Notes: a model not told the origin generated them from the letters alone. DNA of 13,791 nt from Nanobdellota archaeon (GCA_012030815.1 JAAUVF010000004.1:1-13791); one strand, 5' to 3'; counted from the stretch's first letter, positions 1-7,633 are shown. Program-made: numbers and translations.

Positions 1-917
1 TTCAGGTATTTCCCATCTGATATTGCCGCAAAAGACTCAATTTCTTCCACACTTACAACTGTTGGTAAAACCGATGCGATTGATTTTTTTGACAAGATGA
101 ATTTAATTGCAAATTCTGTTATGGTTAATCCATTACGTTCAGCAATTGGTCTAAACTGTTCTACTTTTCGTAACGCATCTTGTCTCCATTCTTGTTTTCT
201 ATCTTTTCTATGATCATTGCTAGGAATTACCGTCTCTGCCTTTACTTTACCTGTTAAAATTCCTGATGCATCTGGAACTCTAACTAAAATTCCAACATTT
301 TGTTTTTCTGCTTTTTCGATTAATTCATTTCCTGGTGTTTGTTCTAAAATATTATACACTGTCTGTACTGCTGAAATGCTTTTTCTTTCCATGGATTCTA
401 ATCCTTCTTGTGTCCACCCAATTGCTGGACCCAATGCAACTTGGGATGATTTTATTTTTCCTTCTTGAATTAATTTATCAAATAAATCAAAAATGGCATC
501 ATTTCTAATATGATTTAATTTTGGATTGTGCATTCCATACATGTCAACATAATCTGTTTGTAATCTTTCTAATGATGCAGCAAGTGCTTTTCTTGTAAAT
601 TCTGACTCAAAACTTTGCGGTAATTCTGCATGACCTATCTGTTCTGCATTTGCAAAATCATAACCATATTTTGTAGAAATGACTACTTCGTTTCTCATTC
701 CTTTGAATACTTGTCCGATAAGTTTCTCCGTTATTCCTCTACCATACATGTCTGCTGTTTCAAAAAAGTTAATTCCTAAATCATATGCTTTTTTAAGCAT
801 TTTTTTTCCTTCATCTTCTTCTATCTTTTTCCCCCACCAATCAAGACCAAGTGTCCATGCTCCAAATCCTATCTCGGATACTTTTAGCCCACTTCGTCCT
901 AATGTCTTGTATTTCAT
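1..917 (-). CDS. Aldo/keto reductase (3' end beyond window)
   Basis: NAD(P)H-dependent oxidoreductase of the aldo/keto reductase superfamily, a cytosolic TIM barrel reducing aldehydes or ketones; the substrate is unknown. About 305 residues are visible and the stop lies beyond the left edge. It opens MKYKTLGRSGLKVSEIGFGA, typical of the bacterial/archaeal branch. The catalytic tetrad can be placed as Asp56 and Tyr58 (FFETADMYG), Lys83 (STKYG) and His130 (YGMHNP). The ATG at 917 overlaps the stop of the upstream DUF1802 gene as ATGA, and a GGAG (926-929) lies 8 nt upstream as a Shine-Dalgarno site, so it is translated as a downstream operon gene. The family is certain from sequence. A role linked to the Cld-like and DUF1802 neighbours is inference only. 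Confidence 0.93.
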   Translation of the reverse strand, partial: MKYKTLGRSGLKVSEIGFGAWTLGLDWWGKKIEEDEGKKMLKKAYDLGINFFETADMYGRGITEKLIGQVFKGMRNEVVISTKYGYDFANAEQIGHAELPQSFESEFTRKALAASLERLQTDYVDMYGMHNPKLNHIRNDAIFDLFDKLIQEGKIKSSQVALGPAIGWTQEGLESMERKSISAVQTVYNILEQTPGNELIEKAEKQNVGILVRVPDASGILTGKVKAETVIPSNDHRKDRKQEWRQDALRKVEQFRPIAERNGLTITEFAIKFILSKKSIASVLPTVVSVEEIESFAAISDGKYL

Positions 918-1458
918 TTTATTATCTCCGTGAATTCTTCTAGTTTTGATTTTATTTCCGCATCGCCCAAAACTGCTTTTCCAGACATAATTTCTTCATT
1001 TATGTTTATCCAAGATTTGCATCCTTGATATTCGGATTTTAAAGGTGTATTTAGTTCTGGAATTTTGTAGATTTTTAAAAACATAGCTTTCATTGGGTTT
1101 TCTGGTTTCCAACTTCTTCGTTCATTAATGTATGATTCACTCCAAATATGAAACCGTGATAATTTTTTGATTACTTCTTCAGATGAGATATTTTTTTCTG
1201 CTAAAATTTCTGCATATGATGTAATTCTATTAAATCCATTTTTGGTGGATTGGCCTTTACTTGATCAAGATATTTGTGAAATTGTGGTTTGATGTGATTA
1301 TGTTCTTGATGTTCTTGGGTAGGAAATAGTAGAAATTTTTTTGCTTCAATTCTAAATCCTGATATGTCATCTAATATCCCTCCTTTTCTTAGTATGACTG
1401 TTTGATCACCGCTTTCTAATGCTGCAACTATTGTAGCCCACTCTTTTAGAGATTCCAC
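914..1458 (-). CDS. DUF1802 family protein, one-base frameshift
   Basis: Matches the DUF1802 family (function unknown): KEWATIVAALESGDQTVILR near the N terminus, FLLFPTQEHQ at about 42-51, a WKPENPMKAMFLKIYKIPE block at about 117-135, and a YQGCKSW block at about 144-150. The frame breaks at a T5 run on the plus strand (1239-1243); one added base restores a 181-aa protein, about the usual family size. The chosen start is GTG at 1458, which shares its G with the TAG stop of the Cld-like gene. An ATG at 1503 would add residues of no family character and overlap that gene by 46 nt. The stop (TGA, 916-914) overlaps the aldo/keto reductase start. Co-translation with both neighbours is therefore likely. 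The indel is probably a homopolymer error. Confidence 0.85.
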
Positions 1459-2136
1459 TATCCAAGACTTCCTATCAAAGGAATGATATCTTTTTTGACA
1501 CAAACTATCATTGGAATATCGTTTTGTACATATTTTGAAACTCTTGTTTCTCTTAACTCCATGATCAAATCTTGAAAATCTCTAATTTCATCTGCCTCAA
1601 ATGCCAACATGAAATCTTCATCATGAATACCAAAAGAGTAAGTTGTGTTTAGAACAATTTGTGGATATTTTCTACTAACTTCTATATGCTCATCCATTAT
1701 TGATTGCCTTTCTTCTTTGGGTAGGAGATACCATTCTCTAGTTTTTTGTAAATGGATATACAATAACATGTTTTTTCATTTCAGTACCTACAATAAATCC
1801 CAGTGGTTTTCCTGATTTTATGTACATTGATGGTCTAGTACATGACAAATATGTTTTTGACGGAATGATATATTTACCAAAAACAGTAGTGTATAATTTC
1901 TCTATTGCACTTTGAATCTCCTCAACTGTTTTTGCCGCAAACCAAAACAAAAAATCTGCATCGTCTCTTAATCCTAATGTTGAATACGTTCTAAATTTAA
2001 TTCCAGAATTTTTTATTACATTTTCAACTTCTTTAGCTGACTCTGCTTTAGCTAAATCTGCCATCCATCTCCATTTAGGATCTATTTTGAAAAATGAGAA
2101 ATTGAAAAAATACTGCTCTTCGTTATCTGACTCCAT
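1458..2136 (-). CDS. Chlorite dismutase-family heme protein (HemQ-like), one-base frameshift
   Basis: Dimeric alpha/beta-barrel family that includes chlorite dismutase and coproheme decarboxylase (HemQ/ChdC). The frame breaks in a T6 run (1742-1747; A6 in the gene). Removing one base gives a continuous 225-aa protein, close to the family length. Aligned from memory with HemQ, Tyr127 (VYPF) matches the reactive tyrosine and His150 (DEHIEVSRKY) the axial heme ligand; REWYLLPKEERQ and TTYSFG are also family-like. The catalytic Arg of true chlorite dismutases cannot be confirmed by eye, so the reaction is unknown; archaea normally make heme by another route. The start is ATG 2136, preferred over TTG 2145 because a TATA-like box lies 26 bp upstream. 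It leads the trio with DUF1802 and aldo/keto reductase genes. Confidence 0.87.
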
Positions 2137-2158
2137 AATTTTCAATTTTTAAAACCCT

Positions 2159-2166
2159 ATTTAAAC
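2159..2166 (-). promoter_or_regulatory. TATA-like box for the Cld-DUF1802-AKR operon
   Basis: TTTAAATA on the minus strand, centred about 26 bp upstream of the ATG at 2136. This is the archaeal TATA-to-start spacing, which implies a leaderless transcript beginning at or next to the start codon. Confidence 0.6.
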
Positions 2167-2244
2167 AAAAACCAGATTATCTCCAGTTGTATTTGTATAG
2201 TTTTTGAAGTGTATGTTGAATTTATAAAATGTTTTAGAATTTGA

Positions 2245-3015
2245 TTATACTTTTTGTTCTAAAACCCAATCATATCCTTCGCTTTCTAGTTTGTCTGCAA
2301 GTGATGCGTCACCTGTTTTTAAGACTTGACCTCTTGCAAATACGTGGACATAATCTAACTTGTCTAAAAATTTCAAAATTCTTGCATAGTGTGTAATTAC
2401 AATTATTGTAGAGTCCTTTCCTGCCACTTTACTAATTGCTTGTGCCACAGCTTGAACAGCATCGATGTCTAATCCTGAATCGGGTTCATCTAAAATTGAA
2501 ATCTTTGGTTTTAAAACTGCCATTTGTAATACTTCGGCACGTTTCTTTTCTCCGCCTGAGAATCCTTCATTTAGATATCTAGACAAAAATTCTTCTTTTA
2601 ATCCAACTTTGTTCAAATTATCTTTAAGATATTTTTGAAATTCTCTTACTGTGATGAATACTTCTCTATCATCCCCTTGAAGAGCTTTGCTTAGTGAATT
2701 GTAAGCTGTTCTGAGAAAATGTGAAAATCCAACTCCTGATACTTCGGTAGGATATTGAAAACCTAGGAACAATCCTTTTTTTGCACGTTCGTCTGCTGAT
2801 AATTCTAAAATACTTTCACCATCTAGCAAAATATCTCCTTTAGTGACTTCGTATTTTGGATGTGCAAGTAATGTATATGCCAAAGTACTTTTTCCAGAAC
2901 CGTTAGGTCCCATTATTGCGTGTACTTCTCCTGGACCTGTTTTCAAATTAACTCCTTTGAGAATCTCTTTGCCCTCACGTGTAACATGAAGATCTTTAAT
3001 CTCAAGTACTGCCAT
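2245..3015 (-). CDS. sufC: Fe-S cluster assembly ATPase SufC
   Basis: Cytosolic ABC ATPase of the SUF iron-sulfur cluster assembly machine, partner of the SufB/SufD scaffold. All motifs are intact in 256 aa, the normal length: Walker A GPNGSGKS (36-43), Q-loop Gln87 in GFQYPTEVSGVGF, signature FSGGEKKR (152-159), Walker B ISILDEPDSGLD with Glu177, and switch His209 (ITHYAR). FQYPTEVSG and SGGEKKRAEVLQM are SufC hallmarks separating it from transporter ATPases. The start ATG at 3015 lies 25 bp from a TATA box, so it is probably leaderless. sufB and sufD are not adjacent: tfb lies upstream and the Cld-like gene, with its own promoter, lies downstream. Confidence 0.97.
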   Translation of the reverse strand: MAVLEIKDLHVTREGKEILKGVNLKTGPGEVHAIMGPNGSGKSTLAYTLLAHPKYEVTKGDILLDGESILELSADERAKKGLFLGFQYPTEVSGVGFSHFLRTAYNSLSKALQGDDREVFITVREFQKYLKDNLNKVGLKEEFLSRYLNEGFSGGEKKRAEVLQMAVLKPKISILDEPDSGLDIDAVQAVAQAISKVAGKDSTIIVITHYARILKFLDKLDYVHVFARGQVLKTGDASLADKLESEGYDWVLEQKV

Positions 3016-3035
3016 AATGTAAATTGGTATCTTTC

Positions 3036-3045
3036 TATATATAAT
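3036..3045 (-). promoter_or_regulatory. TATA box for sufC
   Basis: ATTATATATA on the minus strand, centred about 25 bp before the sufC ATG. This fits a leaderless mRNA and independent transcription from the upstream tfb operon. Confidence 0.65.
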
Positions 3046-3103
3046 ACCGACGAAATTTAGCTATTCCTAATAGAATTTTCTATGATAAATAATAAAATGA
3101 AAA

Positions 3104-3112
3104 GGGGGGGGG
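3104..3112. repeat. Nine-base G homopolymer after the tfb stop
   Basis: Nine G on the plus strand (nine C in the tfb transcript), starting 1 nt past the tfb stop and followed in the transcript by TTTTC. It stands out in this AT-rich window. It may be part of a pyrimidine-rich 3' end or terminator, but its exact length is doubtful because homopolymers elsewhere in the window look miscalled. Confidence 0.7.
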
Positions 3113-3113
3113 A

Positions 3114-4070
3114 TTAAAATTTGGCCAGAGATGGTCTCAAAGTAATTTTGAGTTTGTAACAAGTTAGAATCTCTTTACATCTATTTCTGATAGTTACTTC
3201 TGTGACACCAGCAATACTTGAGACGTCTCTTTGAAGGACATTTTGTCCTAACAAAACTGAGGCTACATACAGATATGCTGCTGCAATTCCGTTTGGAGCC
3301 TTTCCGTCTGCAATGTTACTGTCTTTTGTTTTTTCTGCTATCTCCAAAGCTAGTCTTTCTACTCTAACTTCAGTTTGTGTCATGTTTGCAATCTTTGAGA
3401 TGTATTTGTTCATGGTAACTACTGGGGCACTTACTTGACCCATTTCCATTACCATGGTTCTATAGTATTTTGCTGCAAGTTTTGTTTTTGACTTGACATC
3501 TTTTGGAGCACATATTCCTCTACAAATTTCTTCTAGTGATCTTACTACGTCACATTGTTTGCATGCCATGTAAATTGTAGCTGCTGTAATACTTGCTACA
3601 GATTTTCCCTTCACATCAACATGTCCATCCAAGTTTCTGTATATCATAGAAGATGTTTCCAAGACATTTTTTGAAAGATTCAGACCGTCGCATGTCTCAC
3701 CCATTTTTGATAAAACATTTGCTAATCTTCTTTCTCTTGGTGAAGACACACGTACTCTTTGTTGCCATTTTCTGAGATTGTGCATTTGATTTGCAACTTG
3801 GTGGTTAATTGATTTTCCACTGTAGTCTTTTGTACTAATTGATATCTCAGTTGTTATTCCCAAGTCATGTTGGGAATAAGTTGTTTGACCTGTTGCTCTT
3901 GCTAGCTTCATCTTGTCTTCGAGATTTGAGCTCTTTGTTTCTGGACCATAATCTACCATCTGATCTGCAACAACTACGCCGCAACCAGAGCAGATTATCT
4001 CTCCATTCTGAATGTCATCTACTAAAGATGATTTACATTCAGGACAGTTTTGTGTTTGTAATATATTCAT
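3114..4070 (-). CDS. tfb: Transcription initiation factor B (TFB)
   Basis: Archaeal TFIIB homologue that binds TBP-TATA DNA and the BRE and recruits RNA polymerase. It is 318 aa. The N-terminal zinc ribbon uses Cys9, Cys12, Cys27 and Cys30. The B-reader/linker region carries TTYSQHDLGITTEI (63-76). Two cyclin folds follow at about 115-205 and 215-305, the second ending in the DNA-recognition helix-turn-helix around RDVSSIAGVTEVTIRNR (281-297). The ATG overlaps the stop of gar1 by ATGA, and GGAG (4080-4083) lies 9 nt upstream, so it is translated as an internal operon gene. The gar1-tfb pairing is common in archaea and suggests a general rather than a specialised TFB; thaumarchaea often carry several paralogues. 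Confidence 0.97.
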   Translation of the reverse strand: MNILQTQNCPECKSSLVDDIQNGEIICSGCGVVVADQMVDYGPETKSSNLEDKMKLARATGQTTYSQHDLGITTEISISTKDYSGKSINHQVANQMHNLRKWQQRVRVSSPRERRLANVLSKMGETCDGLNLSKNVLETSSMIYRNLDGHVDVKGKSVASITAATIYMACKQCDVVRSLEEICRGICAPKDVKSKTKLAAKYYRTMVMEMGQVSAPVVTMNKYISKIANMTQTEVRVERLALEIAEKTKDSNIADGKAPNGIAAAYLYVASVLLGQNVLQRDVSSIAGVTEVTIRNRCKEILTCYKLKITLRPSLAKF

Positions 4071-4333
4071 CTTTTTCTTCTCCTAAATTTTTGTGTGTTT
4101 GCAGGAGAACGTTCAATTGCAAAAACACTTTTGCCAATGTATTTTTTGATGTTGTTTGTTAATGGAGTTGCTGACGCAAACGGTCTTTTTATTGGACCTA
4201 TTAGTTCCATTACTTTTGCTACTTTAGTTCCTGTCTCGTCACAGAGAATGTCTCCTTCCTCTAACTTGGTAGTTAGCTGAATGATCACTCTGCCGCTACC
4301 GGCTAAGTGCATTATTTCACCTACCTCCTGCAA
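4067..4333 (-). CDS. gar1: H/ACA RNA-protein complex protein Gar1
   Basis: Small beta-barrel subunit of H/ACA guide RNPs, which with Cbf5, Nop10 and L7Ae convert uridine to pseudouridine in rRNA. As drawn it is 88 aa: VGEIMHLAGSGRVII, the core GDILCDETGTKVAKVMELIGPIK split over the middle strands (GTKVAKVMELIGPI and RPFASATP), then a basic tail KFRRRKR. The start is uncertain. TTG 4333 keeps the first strand that aligns with Pyrococcus Gar1 (LGKVLHYAKQG against VGEIMHLAGSG, recalled from memory). ATG 4312 would give 81 aa and has a strong GGAGGT at 4323-4328 upstream, but that motif also encodes E-V. It overlaps tfb by 4 nt. Confidence 0.9.
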   Translation of the reverse strand: MQEVGEIMHLAGSGRVIIQLTTKLEEGDILCDETGTKVAKVMELIGPIKRPFASATPLTNNIKKYIGKSVFAIERSPANTQKFRRRKR

Positions 4334-4407
4334 TTAGAAACAATAATCATCGTATTGTTATCATAGACTTCTGTCAACTTTACTTTAGCTAAGAGCTAGA
4401 TTTGATT

Positions 4408-4707
4408 TTATTTTGATTGCTTGGCTCTTTTTGAAACTAATTTTTCTGAAATTTTGTTAAGAATATTTGTCTTGGTGGTTCCTTTTGGTAGCACTATGTA
4501 TCCTGACCTGACATAAGGTCTTCTTGGAAATCTTACTTTTTCATCTGCCTCTGTGATTTCAAACCCTGCAGCTTGCGCCGCTTCTGTTAATTCTTTTAAT
4601 GAAGGATCAAAAACACATTTTTCTTTTTCTAATTTCCTTCCTTTAGCTCTTGGTAATGTCTTGTTGAAATAATCTAACCAGATTACGACATGCTCGTAAT
4701 CTTTCAT
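4408..4707 (-). CDS. srp19: Signal recognition particle 19 kDa protein
   Basis: SRP19 binds the tips of helices 6 and 8 of archaeal 7S RNA and prepares it for SRP54, for targeting of proteins to the membrane. It is 99 aa, normal for archaeal SRP19, with the signature VVIWLDYFNKTLPRAKGRK (8-25) then FDPSLKELTEAA, RRPYVRSGYIVLP (strand region) and a basic C terminus KRAKQSK. It starts 4 nt after the S8e stop, with GTGAT just before the ATG as a weak Shine-Dalgarno match. Cotranscription with S8e links translation and secretion. Confidence 0.95.
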   Translation of the reverse strand: MKDYEHVVIWLDYFNKTLPRAKGRKLEKEKCVFDPSLKELTEAAQAAGFEITEADEKVRFPRRPYVRSGYIVLPKGTTKTNILNKISEKLVSKRAKQSK

Positions 4708-4711
4708 TTAA

Positions 4712-5092
4712 TCACTTTATTAAAACTGCGTTAACTATTCCTGTTTGTCCTGGTTTAGAAACAACTCTACATTTTCCTGCATCTGTTTCTAATATTGCAC
4801 CTTTTGTAATGATGCCTCTTCTTTGATAATCGTTGTTTGTTGCATTTTCTAATACTTTGAGAATTTTTATTTTCTTAACTTTAGAATCACCTGTTGCCAA
4901 GTTTACAAAATCAATTGTTTTCAAAGCTGTTTTTTTATTGTTACCTCTAACTCTTCTTGTAACTGTTATTTGTGCACCTGTCACAGATTCATTTGGATAT
5001 CTGTCGATTTCATATTTTCTTCTAATTCTCGCCGGTTTTCTTCTTCCTCCAGTTATTTTACTGGTTGCAAGATTTTCTACTGATTTTCGCAC
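4712..5092 (-). CDS. rps8e: 30S ribosomal protein S8e
   Basis: Small-subunit ribosomal protein shared by archaea and eukaryotes. It is 126 aa. The N terminus ITGGRRKPARIRRKYEIDR matches the family's TGGRR-P-RKYE core, followed by RRVRGNNKKTALKTIDFVN, LENATNNDYQRRGIITKGA and IVNAVLIK. The start is GTG 5092: no in-frame ATG lies upstream within a plausible distance, and a TATA box sits 25 bp before it. It is the first gene of an apparent S8e-srp19 unit that probably runs on to gar1-tfb across a 74-bp gap. Confidence 0.95.
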   Translation of the reverse strand: MRKSVENLATSKITGGRRKPARIRRKYEIDRYPNESVTGAQITVTRRVRGNNKKTALKTIDFVNLATGDSKVKKIKILKVLENATNNDYQRRGIITKGAILETDAGKCRVVSKPGQTGIVNAVLIK

Positions 5093-5113
5093 AAATGCTG
5101 TTTTAATTACTCT

Positions 5114-5121
5114 AATTTATA
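5114..5121 (-). promoter_or_regulatory. TATA box for rps8e
   Basis: TATAAATT on the minus strand, centred about 25 bp upstream of the GTG at 5092. It indicates a leaderless transcript and supports the GTG start. Confidence 0.6.
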
Positions 5122-5156
5122 CAAAACGCCAAATACAGGCTTAGGGTAAAAAATAC

Positions 5157-5735
5157 TTAGTTTAGTTTTGCGATTATTTCTGGTGGAAGGCTTGACTCTG
5201 ACATCTTTGCTGTTTTTCTCACTTTAGAAAACAGTCTTTGTTTGAGGTTTTCTACATCTCCCTGTATGCCAAAATATTTTTGGAATTTCTCTGTTGTATT
5301 GTAAATTTTTAATCTTCCTACATTTTGATGAGTGATAAAGTCTAATTGCCTTAATTCTTTTAGATGCTCGTATACTCCAGAACCTCTAGTTTCCACAAGT
5401 TGTTTTGATGAAATTGGTTGCATATATGCAATATATGATAATGTTTTCAATGTTGCATTTGGGAGAATTGGCTTTGATGCATATCTTTTGATTGTTGAAC
5501 TGTATTCTGGTTTTAATTGAAATACGTATGATCCATCAGGTAGCACTACTATCTCTAATGCTTTGAATGCTGATTTTGTCTTTTCTATCAACTCGTTTAG
5601 TATCTCAAAGGTCTTTGTTCGTGATTCTGTGCCTGAGGCCCTGATCAGGTCTTCTATTTTTAAGGGTCTTCCTGCAGAATAAAGCGCCGCTTCAATTCTA
5701 GCTGTTGCTTCATCATGTGAATCATTTTTTGCCAA
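5157..5735 (-). CDS. scpB: Segregation and condensation protein ScpB
   Basis: Dimeric tandem winged-helix (kite) protein that binds the ScpA kleisin and, with an SMC protein, compacts and segregates chromosomes. It is 192 aa. The N terminus ATARIEAALYSAGRPLKIEDL and the core PNATLKTLSYIAYMQPISSKQLVETRG (split near residue 110) are family-typical, as are the two winged-helix units and the VYEHLKELRQLDFI helix. The start is TTG 5735: a TAA directly precedes it in frame and no in-frame ATG follows nearby. It lies 53 nt downstream of the scpA stop, giving an scpA-scpB operon. Confidence 0.93.
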   Translation of the reverse strand: MAKNDSHDEATARIEAALYSAGRPLKIEDLIRASGTESRTKTFEILNELIEKTKSAFKALEIVVLPDGSYVFQLKPEYSSTIKRYASKPILPNATLKTLSYIAYMQPISSKQLVETRGSGVYEHLKELRQLDFITHQNVGRLKIYNTTEKFQKYFGIQGDVENLKQRLFSKVRKTAKMSESSLPPEIIAKLN

Positions 5736-5788
5736 TTATCTGTTTTTCCTATAAAATCTACTTAAAGAAATCCTTTCTTCATTTTTGA

Positions 5789-6461
5789 TCAGTTTGTTAA
5801 CTTCTCCTTTATCAAAATTAATTTTATATCGTCTTCTATTTGCTCCAAGTCTATTTTTTCATCTCTGGCTAAAAATAATATGGCAAAAAACATCTGATTG
5901 AATCTACTGCATCGAGATCTTTTATTATCTCTTGAAGCATACCGTGTCCTGCGGCAGTAATTTTTTTAATAATTAGATCTTCATATTTTCCAATAATATT
6001 TTCAAGTGAGATGAAATATTCTTGAAAATCTGGAGCTTCTATTGGTTCTATATTCAGTTTATTCCTTCTAGATTGCGGATTAGCTATCGTGCCGATTAAA
6101 TTTTGTAATAATCCTAGCAAATCATCTAACGACACAGGATAAGTTGATTCATGTCTGTATGGTATATCGATTAATTCTATGTCTACATCAGTTCTTTGTC
6201 TGATGGGTTTTTCTCCATCGCAGCACGTTGTAATGCAAAAATACTCTCTACTTTCATTCTATAAATCAATGAAGATGATAGTGCAGCCATTCCTGCAACT
6301 CTAAGATCTTTCTTTCCACTTTTTTCAAGAATTTTAATTAATAAATCAAGAATCTGAATAAGATCTATATCCCATACATCTTTTTTGGCAACAGATGACG
6401 GATTAAATAAAATATTCACAGGTGCTTGTGAAATGCCACTTGGAGTCTGCTCTTCGCTCAC
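5789..6461 (-). CDS. scpA: Segregation and condensation protein ScpA (kleisin), two frameshifts
   Basis: Kleisin subunit that bridges SMC heads and binds ScpB. The N-terminal part has SMC-neck-binding helices: WDIDLIQILDLLIKILEKSG, then LRVAGMAALSSSLIYRMKVE. Three segments join into about 224 aa with two corrections: one missing base near 6190-6191 (KEL then DVDIELIDIPYRHE) and one missing base in the A6 run 5885-5890 (IRCF then FAILFLARDEKIDLEQIEDD). The C-terminal part is a winged helix ending in a strand. The start is GTG 6461, with no better in-frame codon upstream before a stop. A third frame stays open up to scpB, so the exact C terminus could differ. As scpA should be essential, sequence error is likelier than decay. 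Confidence 0.87.
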
Positions 6462-6527
6462 ATACTTACTGTGTTTTTATTCAATAATATCTAAGGGCTC
6501 TATTTTTTTCTTATATCCAGTCAACTC

Positions 6528-6534
6528 TTATATT
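6528..6534 (+). promoter_or_regulatory. TATA box for the alcohol dehydrogenase gene
   Basis: TTATATT centred 26 bp upstream of the ATG at 6557, in the 95-bp divergent region between scpA and this gene. It suggests a leaderless mRNA and argues against the TTG at 6533 as a start. Confidence 0.55.
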
Positions 6535-6556
6535 GTTAAGACTGAATTGTACAATT

Positions 6557-7609
6557 ATGAAATCTGCTAGGATTACAGGTCCTAACGAGCCTTTGGTACT
6601 TGTTGATACTGATACCCCTCATCCTAAAGATAACCAAGTTTTAGTCAAAGTTAAAGCAGTAGGTGTATGTCATAGTGATTTGCACCTTTGGGAAGGTGGA
6701 TATGATTTAGGTGATGGTAAATTTATGAAAGTTACTGATAGAGGAGTCAAATATCCAGTTACTCCAGGACATGAAATTGTTGGTACAGTTGAAGAATTAG
6801 GCAGTAATGTTAAGGGTTATTCAAAAGGAGATCAAGTTTTAGTTTATCCTTGGATAGGATGTGGTGAATGCCCAGCTTGTAAAGTTGCAAATGAAAATTT
6901 ATGCGATGCTCCAAAATCACTGGGCGTTTTCCAAGATGGTGGATATTCTCAATATTCCCTTGTTCCTGATTACAAATATTTGGCAAAACTAGATGGTGTT
7001 GATCCTGAATCTGCTACGTCACTTGCATGTTCTGGGTTAACAGCTTATACTGCAATTAAAAAATCAAACCAAAATTCACCTGAATTTCTTGTTGTAATTG
7101 GTGCTGGTGGGTTAGGTTTGATGGGAGTACAAATTGCAAAATCTATTACTAAATCAAAAATCATTTGTGTGGATCTAGATGATCAAAAATTAGAAATAGC
7201 AAAACAAATGGGTGCTGATTTTGTTTTAAATTCAAAAGATCCTGAAACTACACAAAAAATTATTTCAATTTGTAACGGGAAAGGTGCTGATAGTGTTGTT
7301 GACTTTGTTAATGCTCCCCCAACTGCAAAAATGGGAATAGCGGTTTTGCGAAAGCGAGGAAATCTTGTTTTAGTTGGTTTGTTTGGTGGTTCTATGGAGT
7401 TATCTCTCGTAACAATTCCTCTAAAATCTATTATTATTCAGGGCGCTTATACTGGAAATTATGCCGATATGGTTGAATTGTTAGGACTGGCTCGAAAAGG
7501 AACAATTAATCCAATGATTTCAAAAAGATATCCTCTTGATGCTGCAAATACAGCTTTGGAGGATCTCAAAGCACGCAAAATTGTTGGCCGTGCTGTAATT
7601 AACCCATGA
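6557..7609 (+). CDS. Zinc-dependent alcohol dehydrogenase
   Basis: Medium-chain dehydrogenase/reductase, 350 aa, with a GroES-like catalytic domain and a Rossmann NAD(P) domain. Catalytic zinc ligands are Cys38 (GVCHSDLHLWEGG), His72-Glu73 (GHE) and Cys158 (SLACSGLTAY). Structural zinc cysteines are 102, 105, 108 and 116 (CGECPAC...LC). The nucleotide loop is GAGGLG (182-187), and Asp206 at the end of the second strand favours NADH over NADPH. The ATG at 6557 is supported by the TATA spacing. In autotrophic thaumarchaea, enzymes of this class are candidates for semialdehyde reductase steps of the 3-hydroxypropionate/4-hydroxybutyrate cycle; nothing here proves that substrate. The gene is monocistronic as far as can be seen. 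Confidence 0.95.
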   Translation: MKSARITGPNEPLVLVDTDTPHPKDNQVLVKVKAVGVCHSDLHLWEGGYDLGDGKFMKVTDRGVKYPVTPGHEIVGTVEELGSNVKGYSKGDQVLVYPWIGCGECPACKVANENLCDAPKSLGVFQDGGYSQYSLVPDYKYLAKLDGVDPESATSLACSGLTAYTAIKKSNQNSPEFLVVIGAGGLGLMGVQIAKSITKSKIICVDLDDQKLEIAKQMGADFVLNSKDPETTQKIISICNGKGADSVVDFVNAPPTAKMGIAVLRKRGNLVLVGLFGGSMELSLVTIPLKSIIIQGAYTGNYADMVELLGLARKGTINPMISKRYPLDAANTALEDLKARKIVGRAVINP

Positions 7610-7633
7610 TTGAAAAATCCACACTACAAAATG

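Noticed and set aside
1742..1747. Programmed ribosomal frameshift in the Cld-like gene
   Set aside because: There is no downstream stimulatory structure visible, and unrelated genes in the window show the same kind of run-length break, which favours sequence error.
4366..4378. 13-bp sequence TTGACAGAAGTCT shared (inverted) with about 13256-13268
   Set aside because: One 13-bp match between two places is expected by chance in a window of this size on two strands; there is no common context.
4386..4398. Inverted repeat TAGCT-AAG-AGCTA after srp19
   Set aside because: A 5-bp AT-rich stem with a 3-nt loop is too weak to call a terminator or operator.
5736..5835. Third frame extending scpA up to the scpB start
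   Set aside because: It would need yet another frameshift. The frame ending at 5789 already closes the winged helix with a strand and gives a normal length.
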